In this document: in pieces, positions 29,244 to 37,301 of the stretch
Position numbering within the stretch: position 1 is the stretch's first letter
How the letters are laid out: every line of letters starts with the position of its first letter
Assembly (NCBI RefSeq): GCF_900112525.1
Contig: NZ_FOMD01000004.1
Span: 434,001 to 498,000 of the forward strand
Origin: Klenkia taihuensis
GTDB lineage: Bacteria; Actinomycetota; Actinomycetes; Mycobacteriales; Geodermatophilaceae
Length of the DNA: 64,000 bases
Direction: 5' to 3'
Made by a program: the position numbers and the translations under genes
The notes under the pieces: model-generated
Databases searched by the model: none
What the model was told of the DNA's origin: nothing
What the model saw: the letters and a program-made list of their open reading frames with translations, nothing else

Positions 29244-29846
29244 GTGAGCACGCAGCCGACCCGGGTCCTCATCGCCGAGGACGAGGCCCTCATCCGCCTC
29301 GACCTCAAGGAGATGCTCGAGGAGGAGGGGTACGTCGTCGTCGGCGAGGTCGGCGACGGCCAGGCCGCGGTCGACTCCGCCCGCGAGCTCCGCCCCGACC
29401 TGGTCGTCCTGGACGTGCAGATGCCCGTCCTCGACGGGCTGAGCGCCGCCGAGCAGATCGCCGCCGCGCGCATCGCGCCGGTGATCGTGCTGACCGCCTT
29501 CTCCCAGCGCGAGCTGGTCGAGCGGGCCCGCGACGCCGGCGCCATGGCCTACCTGGTCAAGCCGTTCTCCAAGGCCGACCTGGTGCCCGCCATCGAGGTG
29601 GCCGTCGGCCGCTTCCAGGAGATGGCCGCGCTGGACGCCGAGGTCGGCGACCTCAAGGAGCGGCTGGAGGCGCGCAAGGTCGTCGAGCAGGCCAAGGGCA
29701 AGCTGATGGCCGACCGCGGCATCACCGAGGCCGAGGCCTTCCGCTGGATCCAGCGCACCGCGATGAACGAGCGGACGTCGATGAAGGCCGTGGCGCAGCT
29801 GGTGCTCGCCGGCGAGGCCGGCCCGGCGGAGGCCGCGACCTCCTGA
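29244..29846 (+). CDS. pdtaR: ANTAR-domain response regulator (PdtaR type)
   Basis: The 200-residue regulator has a receiver domain with acidic pocket AEDE near residue 11, phospho-acceptor Asp57 in LVVLDVQMP, Thr84 and Lys106 (YLVKPF). A short coiled linker (DAEVGDLKERLEARK) leads to a C-terminal ANTAR domain (about 138-190) with KVVEQAKGKLMADRGITEAEAFRWIQRTA. ANTAR proteins bind paired RNA hairpins and prevent transcription termination. It matches the M. tuberculosis PdtaR/Rv1626 architecture, normally phosphorylated by the orphan kinase PdtaS. The kinase gene is not here. Confidence 0.9.
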   Translation: MSTQPTRVLIAEDEALIRLDLKEMLEEEGYVVVGEVGDGQAAVDSARELRPDLVVLDVQMPVLDGLSAAEQIAAARIAPVIVLTAFSQRELVERARDAGAMAYLVKPFSKADLVPAIEVAVGRFQEMAALDAEVGDLKERLEARKVVEQAKGKLMADRGITEAEAFRWIQRTAMNERTSMKAVAQLVLAGEAGPAEAATS

Positions 29847-30069
29847 CCCGGTCCGGCCCGGTCCCGCCCGGGTCGTCCCGGCTGGGGTGGGTGTGTCGCC
29901 TGTGCGTCGGGGACGTTGCTGAGGTCACAAGCGGATCACGGTGCGGACCGAAGGGCCGATCCGGTCCCGGTTGACGGTTAGGTTCCTGCCACTGACCGGA
30001 CAGGTCGGGGTGCTACGGCGCCCGGATCGGCCCGGCGGAGCGATGAACCACCACACTGGGAGTCACTTG

Positions 30070-31404
30070 ATGCGCACTGGCACCTTCGCCCGCGCCGTCG
30101 CCGTGTCCGGTGCCGTCCTGCTCGCTGCGACCGCCTGTGGCGGCGGCAGCGACAGCGACGACGCCGCGGCCACCGGCGGCGGGGACGGCGGCAGCAAGCA
30201 GGTCAACGTCTACGGCACCGACGGCAACATGGGCAACGCCCTGGGTGAGGACTTCACCGAGGAGGGCGCCCTGGCCGGCATGAAGGGCACCACGCCCCTC
30301 ACCGAGCTGGGGTCGGACTTCACCGACCGGCTGCTCGAGGTCGACCCGGAGCTGCAGGACTACAACTACGCCGGTGAGTCCTACGACGCGGTCATCATCA
30401 CCGCGCTGGCGGCGCAGGCCGCGGGCAGCAACCAGGCCACCGTGTTCGGGCCCTACGTCAACGGCATGACCGTCGGCGGCGACAAGTGCTCGGACTTCCA
30501 GGCCTGCCTGGACATCATCAACGCCGGCGGGAACGTCGACTACGACGGCATCACCGGTCCGCTGAGCTTCACCGACGCCGGTGAGCCGGCCGAGGCGTCC
30601 TTCGGCCTGCTGCAGTTCGGCGAGGACAACCAGCTCGACGACAGCCTGACCGAGTTCGTGCTCGCCGGTGACGAGGCCAACGCCACCACCGACGAAGGCC
30701 CGGCCTACGCCGCTCCCGGCACCACCGGCCAGACGCTGACCATCGGCACCCTGCTGCCGCTGACCGGCAACCTGGCCTTCCTCGGCCCGCCGGAGGTCGC
30801 CGGCGTCCAGCTGGCGATCAACGACATCAACGCCGCCGGTGGCGTCTTCGGCACCGACGTGGCCCTCGTCGAGGGTGACTCCGGTGACGCCTCGACCGAC
30901 ACCGCCACCCAGACCGTGGACCGCCTGCTGCAGTCGGGCGTCAACGCGATCATCGGTGCGGCGTCCTCGGGCGTGAGCCTCACCGTCATCGACGCCATCA
31001 CCGGCGCCGGTGTCCTGGAGTTCTCCCCGGCGAACACCTCCGACCAGTTCACCACCTACAACGACCAGGGGCTGTACTTCCGCACCGCGCCCCCGGACAC
31101 GCTGCAGGCCCGTGCGCTGGCCGACCTGATCGGCGCCGACGGCAACAACACGGTCGGGATCCTCGCGATCAACGACCCGTACGGCACCGGCCTGGCCGAG
31201 AACACCCTGAACAACCTGGTGAGCGACGGTCTGTCCGAGGACAGCATCCAGTCGATCACCTACGACCCGCAGGCCGCCAACTTCGACTCCGAGGTGCAGC
31301 GGATGGTGGACTTCAACCCCGACGCCATCGTGGTGATCGGCTTCGAGGAGTCCTCGCGGATCATCCAGGCGCTCAACGCCCAGGGCATCGGCCCCCAGCG
31401 CTGA
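30070..31404 (+). CDS. Branched-chain amino-acid-type ABC binding lipoprotein with circularly permuted lobes
   Basis: The 444-residue lipoprotein has a Tat-less signal ending at lipobox-like LAATAC (Cys23), so Lgt should lipidate it. The mature protein has the material of one LivJ/LivK-type binding protein in reversed order. Residues ~44-215 (VYGTDGNMGNALG ... GPLSFTDAGEPAEASFG) are the normal C-terminal lobe; after a linker (TTDEGPAYAAPGTTG), residues 221-444 are the normal N-terminal lobe (LTIGTLLPLTGNLAFLG ... VIGFEESSRIIQALNAQGIG). The chain ends exactly where VNVYGTDG would normally follow. ATG 30070 has GGGAG upstream. Its permease operon (livHMGF) is on the opposite strand about 1 kb away. 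Confidence 0.88.
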   Translation: MRTGTFARAVAVSGAVLLAATACGGGSDSDDAAATGGGDGGSKQVNVYGTDGNMGNALGEDFTEEGALAGMKGTTPLTELGSDFTDRLLEVDPELQDYNYAGESYDAVIITALAAQAAGSNQATVFGPYVNGMTVGGDKCSDFQACLDIINAGGNVDYDGITGPLSFTDAGEPAEASFGLLQFGEDNQLDDSLTEFVLAGDEANATTDEGPAYAAPGTTGQTLTIGTLLPLTGNLAFLGPPEVAGVQLAINDINAAGGVFGTDVALVEGDSGDASTDTATQTVDRLLQSGVNAIIGAASSGVSLTVIDAITGAGVLEFSPANTSDQFTTYNDQGLYFRTAPPDTLQARALADLIGADGNNTVGILAINDPYGTGLAENTLNNLVSDGLSEDSIQSITYDPQAANFDSEVQRMVDFNPDAIVVIGFEESSRIIQALNAQGIGPQR

Positions 31405-31456
31405 GCGCTGAGACCGATCCAGCGCTGAGCGCTGAGACCGATGCAGCGCTGATCTA
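31396..31456 (+). repeat. 24-bp tandem repeat, about 2.5 copies, across the stop codon
   Basis: Units begin at 31396, 31420 and 31444 (CAGCGCTGAGCGCTGAGACC plus GATC or GATG). The first unit contains the stop codon of the binding protein and the later ones place further stops. Inside each unit GCGCTGA is itself doubled. It sits at the point where the missing C-terminal lobe would have followed. Confidence 0.8.
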
Positions 31457-31471
31457 GCCGACAGCACACGG

Positions 31472-31505
31472 AACGGCCCGGCCCCCGCGAGGGAGCCGGG
31501 CCGTT
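31472..31505. terminator. Bidirectional terminator
   Basis: A perfect 11-bp stem (31472-31482 with 31495-31505) flanked by AA and TT lies between the binding-protein gene and the convergent membrane protein gene. It can serve both strands. Confidence 0.75.
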
Positions 31506-31511
31506 CTGCGT

Positions 31512-31937
31512 TCAGCCCAGGACCAGCCACACCCCGGCGGCCAGCCCGGCCGTGGCGGCGGCGACCCGCACGGAGTCCACCCGCAGCAGCCGCCGGTGCG
31601 CCCCGGCGTCCCAGCCGCGGTCCAGCACCCGGTGCTGGGGCACCGCGCCCAGCCAGGTCGCCCCCAGCACGACGGCCAGGCACACCGCGCCGGCCAGCAC
31701 GGGGACGGCGGGGGCGGACCCGCGGAGAGCCAGCACGAGCAGCCAGCAGGTGGTGACGCCCTGCCCGGCGAACAGTGGCCCCACCACCCGGCTGATCCGC
31801 TGTTGGTGGGCCCGCTCGTACTCGGCGAACCCGTCCCCGACGCGGGCCATCTGCGGGTACACCACGACCCGGACGGTCCACTGGAACCCCGCGTAGGCGG
31901 CGACCAGGACCAGGTGGGCGACGGCGAGCGCGGTCAC
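31512..31937 (-). CDS. Four-helix membrane protein, unknown function
   Basis: The 141-residue protein has four transmembrane helices and a conserved-looking cytoplasmic segment VVYPQMARVGDGFAEYERAHQQRISRVVGP between helices 1 and 2. That pattern (YPQ...AYHxxH..RI..VVGP) occurs in small uncharacterised actinobacterial membrane proteins. The GTG start overlaps the stop of the upstream gene at 31934, so both are made together. No link to the neighbouring transport genes is evident. Confidence 0.7.
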   Translation of the reverse strand: MTALAVAHLVLVAAYAGFQWTVRVVVYPQMARVGDGFAEYERAHQQRISRVVGPLFAGQGVTTCWLLVLALRGSAPAVPVLAGAVCLAVVLGATWLGAVPQHRVLDRGWDAGAHRRLLRVDSVRVAAATAGLAAGVWLVLG

Positions 31938-32251
31938 CGGCCGTCCTTGGCCGGCTTGCCGCGCCAGGTGAGGCTCTGCGCGTCCAGCGCGCGCAGCAGC
32001 GGGTCGCCCTCGGCGTCGATGCGCTCGGCGAGGGCGACGGCGGCGGCCAGCCGGTCGTCGTCCAGCTGGGCGAAGGCGGGGGAGCGGCGGCGGTCCAGCA
32101 CGTCGTACCAACGGCCACCGACGGCGTGGTCGAGCACGACGCGGCCGAAGCAGTGGTCGGCGGTGACCACCCAGCCCTCGGCGCGGGCGCGGGCGGGCAG
32201 CCGGTGCAGCACCAGCTCCCGGTAGCGGGCCAGCAGCTGCTCCCGGGTCAC
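31934..32251 (-). CDS. Conserved actinobacterial hypothetical protein
   Basis: The ~105-residue soluble protein contains ELVLHRLPARARAEGWVV, ADHCFGRVVLDHAVGGRWYDVL and a C-terminal SLTWRGKPAKDGR. I recognise the pattern DHCFGRxxLD...W as that of a small uncharacterised actinobacterial family, without known function. The GTG at 32251 (VTREQLLARY) is preferred; a start at 32299 would add 16 proline-rich residues. It is coupled to the downstream membrane protein by a GTGA overlap. Confidence 0.6.
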   Translation of the reverse strand: MTREQLLARYRELVLHRLPARARAEGWVVTADHCFGRVVLDHAVGGRWYDVLDRRRSPAFAQLDDDRLAAAVALAERIDAEGDPLLRALDAQSLTWRGKPAKDGR

Positions 32252-32299
32252 CGGGTGGGGTCGGGGGGTGGGGCCGGGGGGCACGGCCCATGACAGCAC

Positions 32300-32334
32300 G
32301 GTGCCGGCCGTCCCGCGTGGGGACGACCGGCACC
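32300..32334 (-). terminator. Terminator of livHMGF
   Basis: A 15-bp stem with a single C-A mismatch (32300-32314 with 32320-32334) and a 5-base loop lies 68 bases after the livF stop. Confidence 0.6.
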
Positions 32335-32401
32335 GGGTGGAACGGCTACGTCGCGGGGTCCCGGCGCGCGCGGAGCGTGCGTCGGGGGGCGACGTGGTCC
32401 C

Positions 32402-33249
32402 TCACTGGGCCTTGGCGAGGGTGCCCAGGTAGAGCTCGACGACCTTGGGGTCGTTCATCAGCGCCTTGCCCTTGTCGGTGTAGGCGTTGCGGCCCTGGTC
32501 GAGGACGTAGCCGCGGTCGCAGATCTGCAGGCACCGCCGGGCGTTCTGCTCGACCATGATGATCGAGACCCCGGTGGCGTTGATCCGCCGGCAGCGGATG
32601 AACACCTCGTCCTGGTAGGCCGGCGACAGACCGGCCGAGGGCTCGTCGAGCAGCAGCACCGACGGGTCCATCATCAGCGCCCGGCCCATGGCCACCATCT
32701 GGCGCTCACCGCCCGACAGCGCCCCGGCCTTGCCGTTGCGCCGCTCGCCGAGCAGCGGGAACAGGTCGATGACGTAGTCGAAGCGCTCCTTGAACGTCTT
32801 GGGCCGCAGGTAGACGCCCATCTGCATGTTCTCCGCGATGGTGAGCGAGGGGAACACGTTGTTGTTCTGCGGCACGTAGCCCACGCCCAGCTGCACCAGC
32901 TTGTGCGCCGGGGCCGAGGTGATGTCCTCCCCGCGCAGGGTCACCGCGCCCGACCGCACGGGGATGAGCCCGAACAGGGTCTTGAGCAGCGTGGACTTCC
33001 CGGCGCCGTTGGGGCCGATGATGCCCACCAGCTCGCCGTCCTGCAGGTAGAAGTCACAGCCCCGCAGGATGTTGACCCCGGGTACGTAGCCGGCGACCAG
33101 GTCGTCGGCGCGCACCAGCGCACCCTCGGCGAGCTTGAGGTGCTCCTCGCGGGTGGCGGCCTTCTCGGCCGGCGACAGCTCGCCGGTCGTCGCGGTGTCG
33201 GCGCGGGTCAGGTCCTCGCCGGACTCGTCGACCTCGAACAACGGGTCGC

Positions 33250-33253
<4 letters not shown>
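32402..33253 (-). CDS. livF: Branched-chain amino-acid ABC transporter, ATPase LivF
   Basis: The 283-residue ATPase powers branched-chain amino-acid (or related amide) import. It shows Walker A IIGPNGAGKSTLLKT, Q-loop YVPQNNNVFPSLTIAENM, signature LSGGERQMVAMGRAL, Walker B LLLDEPSAGLSP and H-loop replaced by the LivF-typical VEQNARRCLQI. It is about 45 residues longer than standard LivF because of an acidic N-terminal extension (EVDESGEDLTRADTATTG) before the fold. It overlaps the livG stop (ATGA). Confidence 0.93.
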
Positions 33254-34240
<987 letters not shown>

Positions 34241-34251
<11 letters not shown>

Positions 34252-35239
34252 CGAGCATCACCTCTCGTCGGTCACCGAAGATGCCCTGCGGCCGGAAGAC
34301 CAGCAGGAGCATCAACCCGATGCCGACCAGCACGAAACGGATCTGGGCCACGTCGGTGGAGGACAGCAGGGCGTCGGGGATGACGCCGTTGCTGATCAGT
34401 GCCCGCAGGAAGGTGTCGGCGAACTGCAGGATGAACAGCAGGATGATCGACCCGACGACCGGGCCGAGCACCCGCGCCGCGCCACCCAGGATGAGGGCGG
34501 CGTAGGCGAGGAACGTGTTCGCGTTCTGGTACTGGTCGGGGATGGCCGACCCGGTGCCGACGGCGTAGACCATGCCGCCCAGCGCACCGAAGACCGCGCC
34601 GAGGACCAGGGCCTGCATCTTGTAGTTGTAGACGTTCTTGCCCAGCGCGCGGACGGCGTCCTCGTCCTCGCGGATGGCCTTGAGCACGCGGCCCCAGGGG
34701 CTGCGCATGAGCGCCCAGACCAGCAGGCAGGACAGCGCCACCAGGACCCAGCCGACCACGGCCACCCACAGCTCGCCGCCGCTCCACGAGGTGCCCAGGA
34801 TCCGGTAGCGGGTCTGGGTGTCCCAGGGGGCCAGGGCGATGAAGCTCTGGTTGAACGCCGACAGGCCGCGGGTGCCGTTGGTGACCGGTGTGGCCGAGAC
34901 CGACCGGAACAGCAGCCGCAGGCCCTCGGCCGTGGCGATCGTGACGATCGCCAGGTAGTCCGCCCGCAGCCGCAGCGTGGGCAGGCCCAGCAGCAGGGCC
35001 AGGACGACCGCCGCGGCGATGCCGACGAGCACGCCGACCCAGAAGGGCAGGCCCCACTGGCTGACGGAGATGGCGATGCCGAACCCGCCCAGCATGGCGA
35101 AGGCGATCTGGCCGAAGTTGAGCAGGCCGGTGTAGCCGAAGTGGACGTTGATCCCGATGGCCAGCAGCGCGAAGAAGATGGCCTGGAACCCCAGGCCGGA
35201 CTTCACGCCGATGAGCAGGGCGTCGATCAGGTCGCTCAT
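34241..35239 (-). CDS. livM: Branched-chain amino-acid ABC transporter permease LivM
   Basis: The 332-residue permease has about ten helices. LivM hallmarks are GYTGLLNFGQIAFAMLGGF near the start, [25 protein letters not shown], the ATPase-coupling loop GRVLKAIREDEDAVRALGKN, and a C-terminal LVFRPQGIFG. It pairs with LivH in the membrane. It begins 4 bases after the livH stop and ends inside livG. Confidence 0.94.
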
Positions 35240-35243
35240 CGGC

Positions 35244-36539
35244 TCAACCGATCCGGGCCCGGCTGCCCAGGATGCCCTGGGGCCGGATGACGAGGATGAC
35301 GATCAAGAGGAGCAGACCTCCGACGTACTTGGTGTCGTCCGGGATGACCAGGGTGGACATCTGGACGAACACACCGATGATGACGCTCCCGACCAGGGCG
35401 CCGTAGGCGGTGCCCAGGCCACCGAGGGTGACGCCGGCGAACATGAGCAGCAGCAGGCGGAAACCCATGTCCCACTGCACCTGGTCGGACAGGCCGAGCA
35501 GCACGCCGCCGAGGGCCGCGAGCGCGCCGCCCATCATCCAGACGACCAGGATGACCCGGTTGACGTCGATGCCGGAGGACGCGGCCAGGTCGCGGTTGTC
35601 CGAGACGGCCCGCATGGCCTTGCCGATCTTGGTGCGCTGCAGCATGAGGGCGACCAGCACCAGGACCACGACGGCGATGACGATGGTCGCCAGCGCCCGG
35701 TTGGTGAGGGTGAAGACGCCGTAGTCCACCGCTCGCTGCGACTGGTACTCGGCGTAGGGGTTGGAGAACCCGCCGTAGACGATCTGGATGGCGTAGCGCA
35801 GCAGCAGCGACAGGCCGATCGAGACCACGAGGGCGGCGACGAGCCCGGTGCCGCGCCGGCGCAGCGGCCGCCACAGCGCCAGCTCGTTGAGCGCACCCAC
35901 CCCGGCGCCGACCACCATGGCGATGAGCGTGGCCGCGATCAGCGGCACCCCGCCCTGCACGTTGACGTACCAGGCGACGATCGCGCCGATGGTGACCAGC
36001 TCGCCGTGCGCGAAGTTGGTGAGCCCGGTGGTCCCGAAGATCAGCGACAGGCCGACCGCGCAGACGGCGATGATGAGGCCGAACCGCAGGCCGTCGACCA
36101 GCAGCTGCACGGCGCGGATGGTGCTGCCGCCGCCGCCGCTGGAGCCGTCCTGCAGGCCGAAGTTGACCGGTTGCTGCCGGCCGGTGTCGACGGTGACCGT
36201 GCGCTCGGCGCCCTGGGGGCCCAGCGTCACGCCGTCGGGCAGCGACTCGGCGTCGATGCTGACCGTGTACTGGCCCGCGCCGTCGGGCAGCGGGATGTCG
36301 AACCGCCCGTCGTCGTCGGTCTCCACCGAGTCGACCTCGTCACCGGAGGAGTCGGTGACGGTGACCTCGATGCCGGCGATGGGGCCCGAGCGGCTGGTCT
36401 GCAGGGTGCCGCGGACGGACTCGCCCTCGGCGCTGGCGATGCCCGCGGGCAGCAGCGCGGCGAAGACGGCGGCCAGGATGCCGACGAGCATCGTCAGGGC
36501 GAACGCCCGGCGACCTCGCCCACCCGACCGGGCCCGCAC
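35244..36539 (-). CDS. livH: LivH permease with an N-terminal secreted beta-sandwich-like domain
   Basis: The 431-residue product has an N-terminal signal segment (residues ~1-36: basic region, then LTMLVGILAAVFAALLPAGIASA). An extracytoplasmic domain (~37-125) follows, with the carboxypeptidase-regulatory/transthyretin-like pattern: GPIAGIEVTVTDSSG, SVETDDDGRFDIPLPDGAGQYTVSID. After a Ser/Gly linker comes a complete LivH permease (GLIIAVCAVGLSLIFGTTGLTNFAHGELVTIGA ... VLVIRPQGILG). Usual LivH is ~290 residues with no such domain. GTG 36539 has AGGGGG 7 bases upstream and puts the signal at the N-terminus; GTG 36626 is an alternative. Confidence 0.9.
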   Translation of the reverse strand: MRARSGGRGRRAFALTMLVGILAAVFAALLPAGIASAEGESVRGTLQTSRSGPIAGIEVTVTDSSGDEVDSVETDDDGRFDIPLPDGAGQYTVSIDAESLPDGVTLGPQGAERTVTVDTGRQQPVNFGLQDGSSGGGGSTIRAVQLLVDGLRFGLIIAVCAVGLSLIFGTTGLTNFAHGELVTIGAIVAWYVNVQGGVPLIAATLIAMVVGAGVGALNELALWRPLRRRGTGLVAALVVSIGLSLLLRYAIQIVYGGFSNPYAEYQSQRAVDYGVFTLTNRALATIVIAVVVLVLVALMLQRTKIGKAMRAVSDNRDLAASSGIDVNRVILVVWMMGGALAALGGVLLGLSDQVQWDMGFRLLLLMFAGVTLGGLGTAYGALVGSVIIGVFVQMSTLVIPDDTKYVGGLLLLIVILVIRPQGILGSRARIG

Positions 36540-36840
36540 GCGCCGGCCCCCTGCTCGTGGGTCCGGGGACCCCGGGGGGCCCGTCCGGGCACCGTGCACA
36601 TGGGCACGGTGGGGTGCGTGCGTCACTCGACCTCCTGGGCCGTCGGGGGGAGTGCGGACGCCGGTGCCCGGCCGGGGGTGGCCCGGTGGACAGCCGGTGA
36701 CCGCAGGACGATCGGGTGCGGACCCTAACCCACCTGTGTGTCGGTCCTGGGTCCTCGTACGTGTCCCGTGACACAACTGCGACCTGCCGGACCGGGCGCA
36801 GCCGGTCCGACCCGGGCCCGCTCGGGTCCGGGCGACCTGC
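36540..36840. promoter_or_regulatory. livH promoter region with a small palindrome
   Basis: No gene is seen in these 301 bases. On the minus strand TAGGGT (36722-36727) is the likely -10 box of livHMGF, giving a leader of about 175 bases to the chosen start. About 35 bases upstream of it a palindrome GTGTC-CCGT-GACAC (36761-36774) could bind a regulator. The rest is GC-rich and unremarkable. Confidence 0.45.
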
Positions 36841-37242
36841 TCAGCGGCTGCGCACCATGGTGGTCAGCCGGGCGCTGGCCGTCGGGCGGCCCTGGTCGTC
36901 GGTGACCTGGATGAGGAAGGTGGCCAGCGTCCGCCCCCGCCGCACGGGTGTGCAGACCGCGGTCACCGTGCCGCCGGTGGCCCCGCGCAGGTAGCTGACG
37001 TTGAGCTCCACGCCGACCACCTGGCCGTCGGGGCCGGCGTGCAGCGCCCCCGCCCAGGAGCCCACCGTCTCGGCCAGCGCGCAGGTCGCCCCGCCGTGGA
37101 GCAGGCCGAAGGGCTGCTCGTTGCCGGCCACCGGCATGGTGGCCACCAACCGGTCCGGGTCGAAGTCGACGATCTCGATGCCGAGCTTGGCGTCGAGCGG
37201 GCTCAGGTCGGCGGGTGCCCAGTCGGGGCGGGGGGTGCTCAC
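36841..37242 (-). CDS. PaaI-family hotdog thioesterase
   Basis: The 133-residue single-hotdog protein carries the PaaI-type motif NEQPFGLLHGGATCALAETVGSWA (HGG with the catalytic Asp/Glu region). It continues with VGVELNVSYLRGATGG and the C-terminal strand TLATFLIQVTDDQGRPTASARLTTMV. Such enzymes hydrolyse aryl- or acyl-CoA thioesters; hydroxybenzoyl-CoA and phenylacetyl-CoA derivatives are known substrates in the family. The GTG at 37242 is fixed by TAGCGT 7 bases upstream on the minus strand, divergent from the polA promoter. Confidence 0.85.
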   Translation of the reverse strand: MSTPRPDWAPADLSPLDAKLGIEIVDFDPDRLVATMPVAGNEQPFGLLHGGATCALAETVGSWAGALHAGPDGQVVGVELNVSYLRGATGGTVTAVCTPVRRGRTLATFLIQVTDDQGRPTASARLTTMVRSR

Positions 37243-37249
37243 GGGGCGC

Positions 37250-37255
37250 ACGCTA
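37250..37255 (-). promoter_or_regulatory. -10 element of a leaderless promoter (thioesterase)
   Basis: On the minus strand TAGCGT is followed by 7 bases and the GTG at 37242. It faces away from the polA box only 34 bases off. Confidence 0.6.
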
Positions 37256-37288
37256 ACCAGCGGCCCCGGTGTTGTCGTACCCCCGCCA

Positions 37289-37294
37289 TACGAT
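37289..37294 (+). promoter_or_regulatory. -10 element of a leaderless polA promoter
   Basis: TACGAT is followed by 7 bases and the ATG at 37302. An ATG overlapping the box itself (37293) would be in the same frame but leaves no promoter, so 37302 is preferred. Confidence 0.6.
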
Positions 37295-37301
37295 GACCAC
37301 G

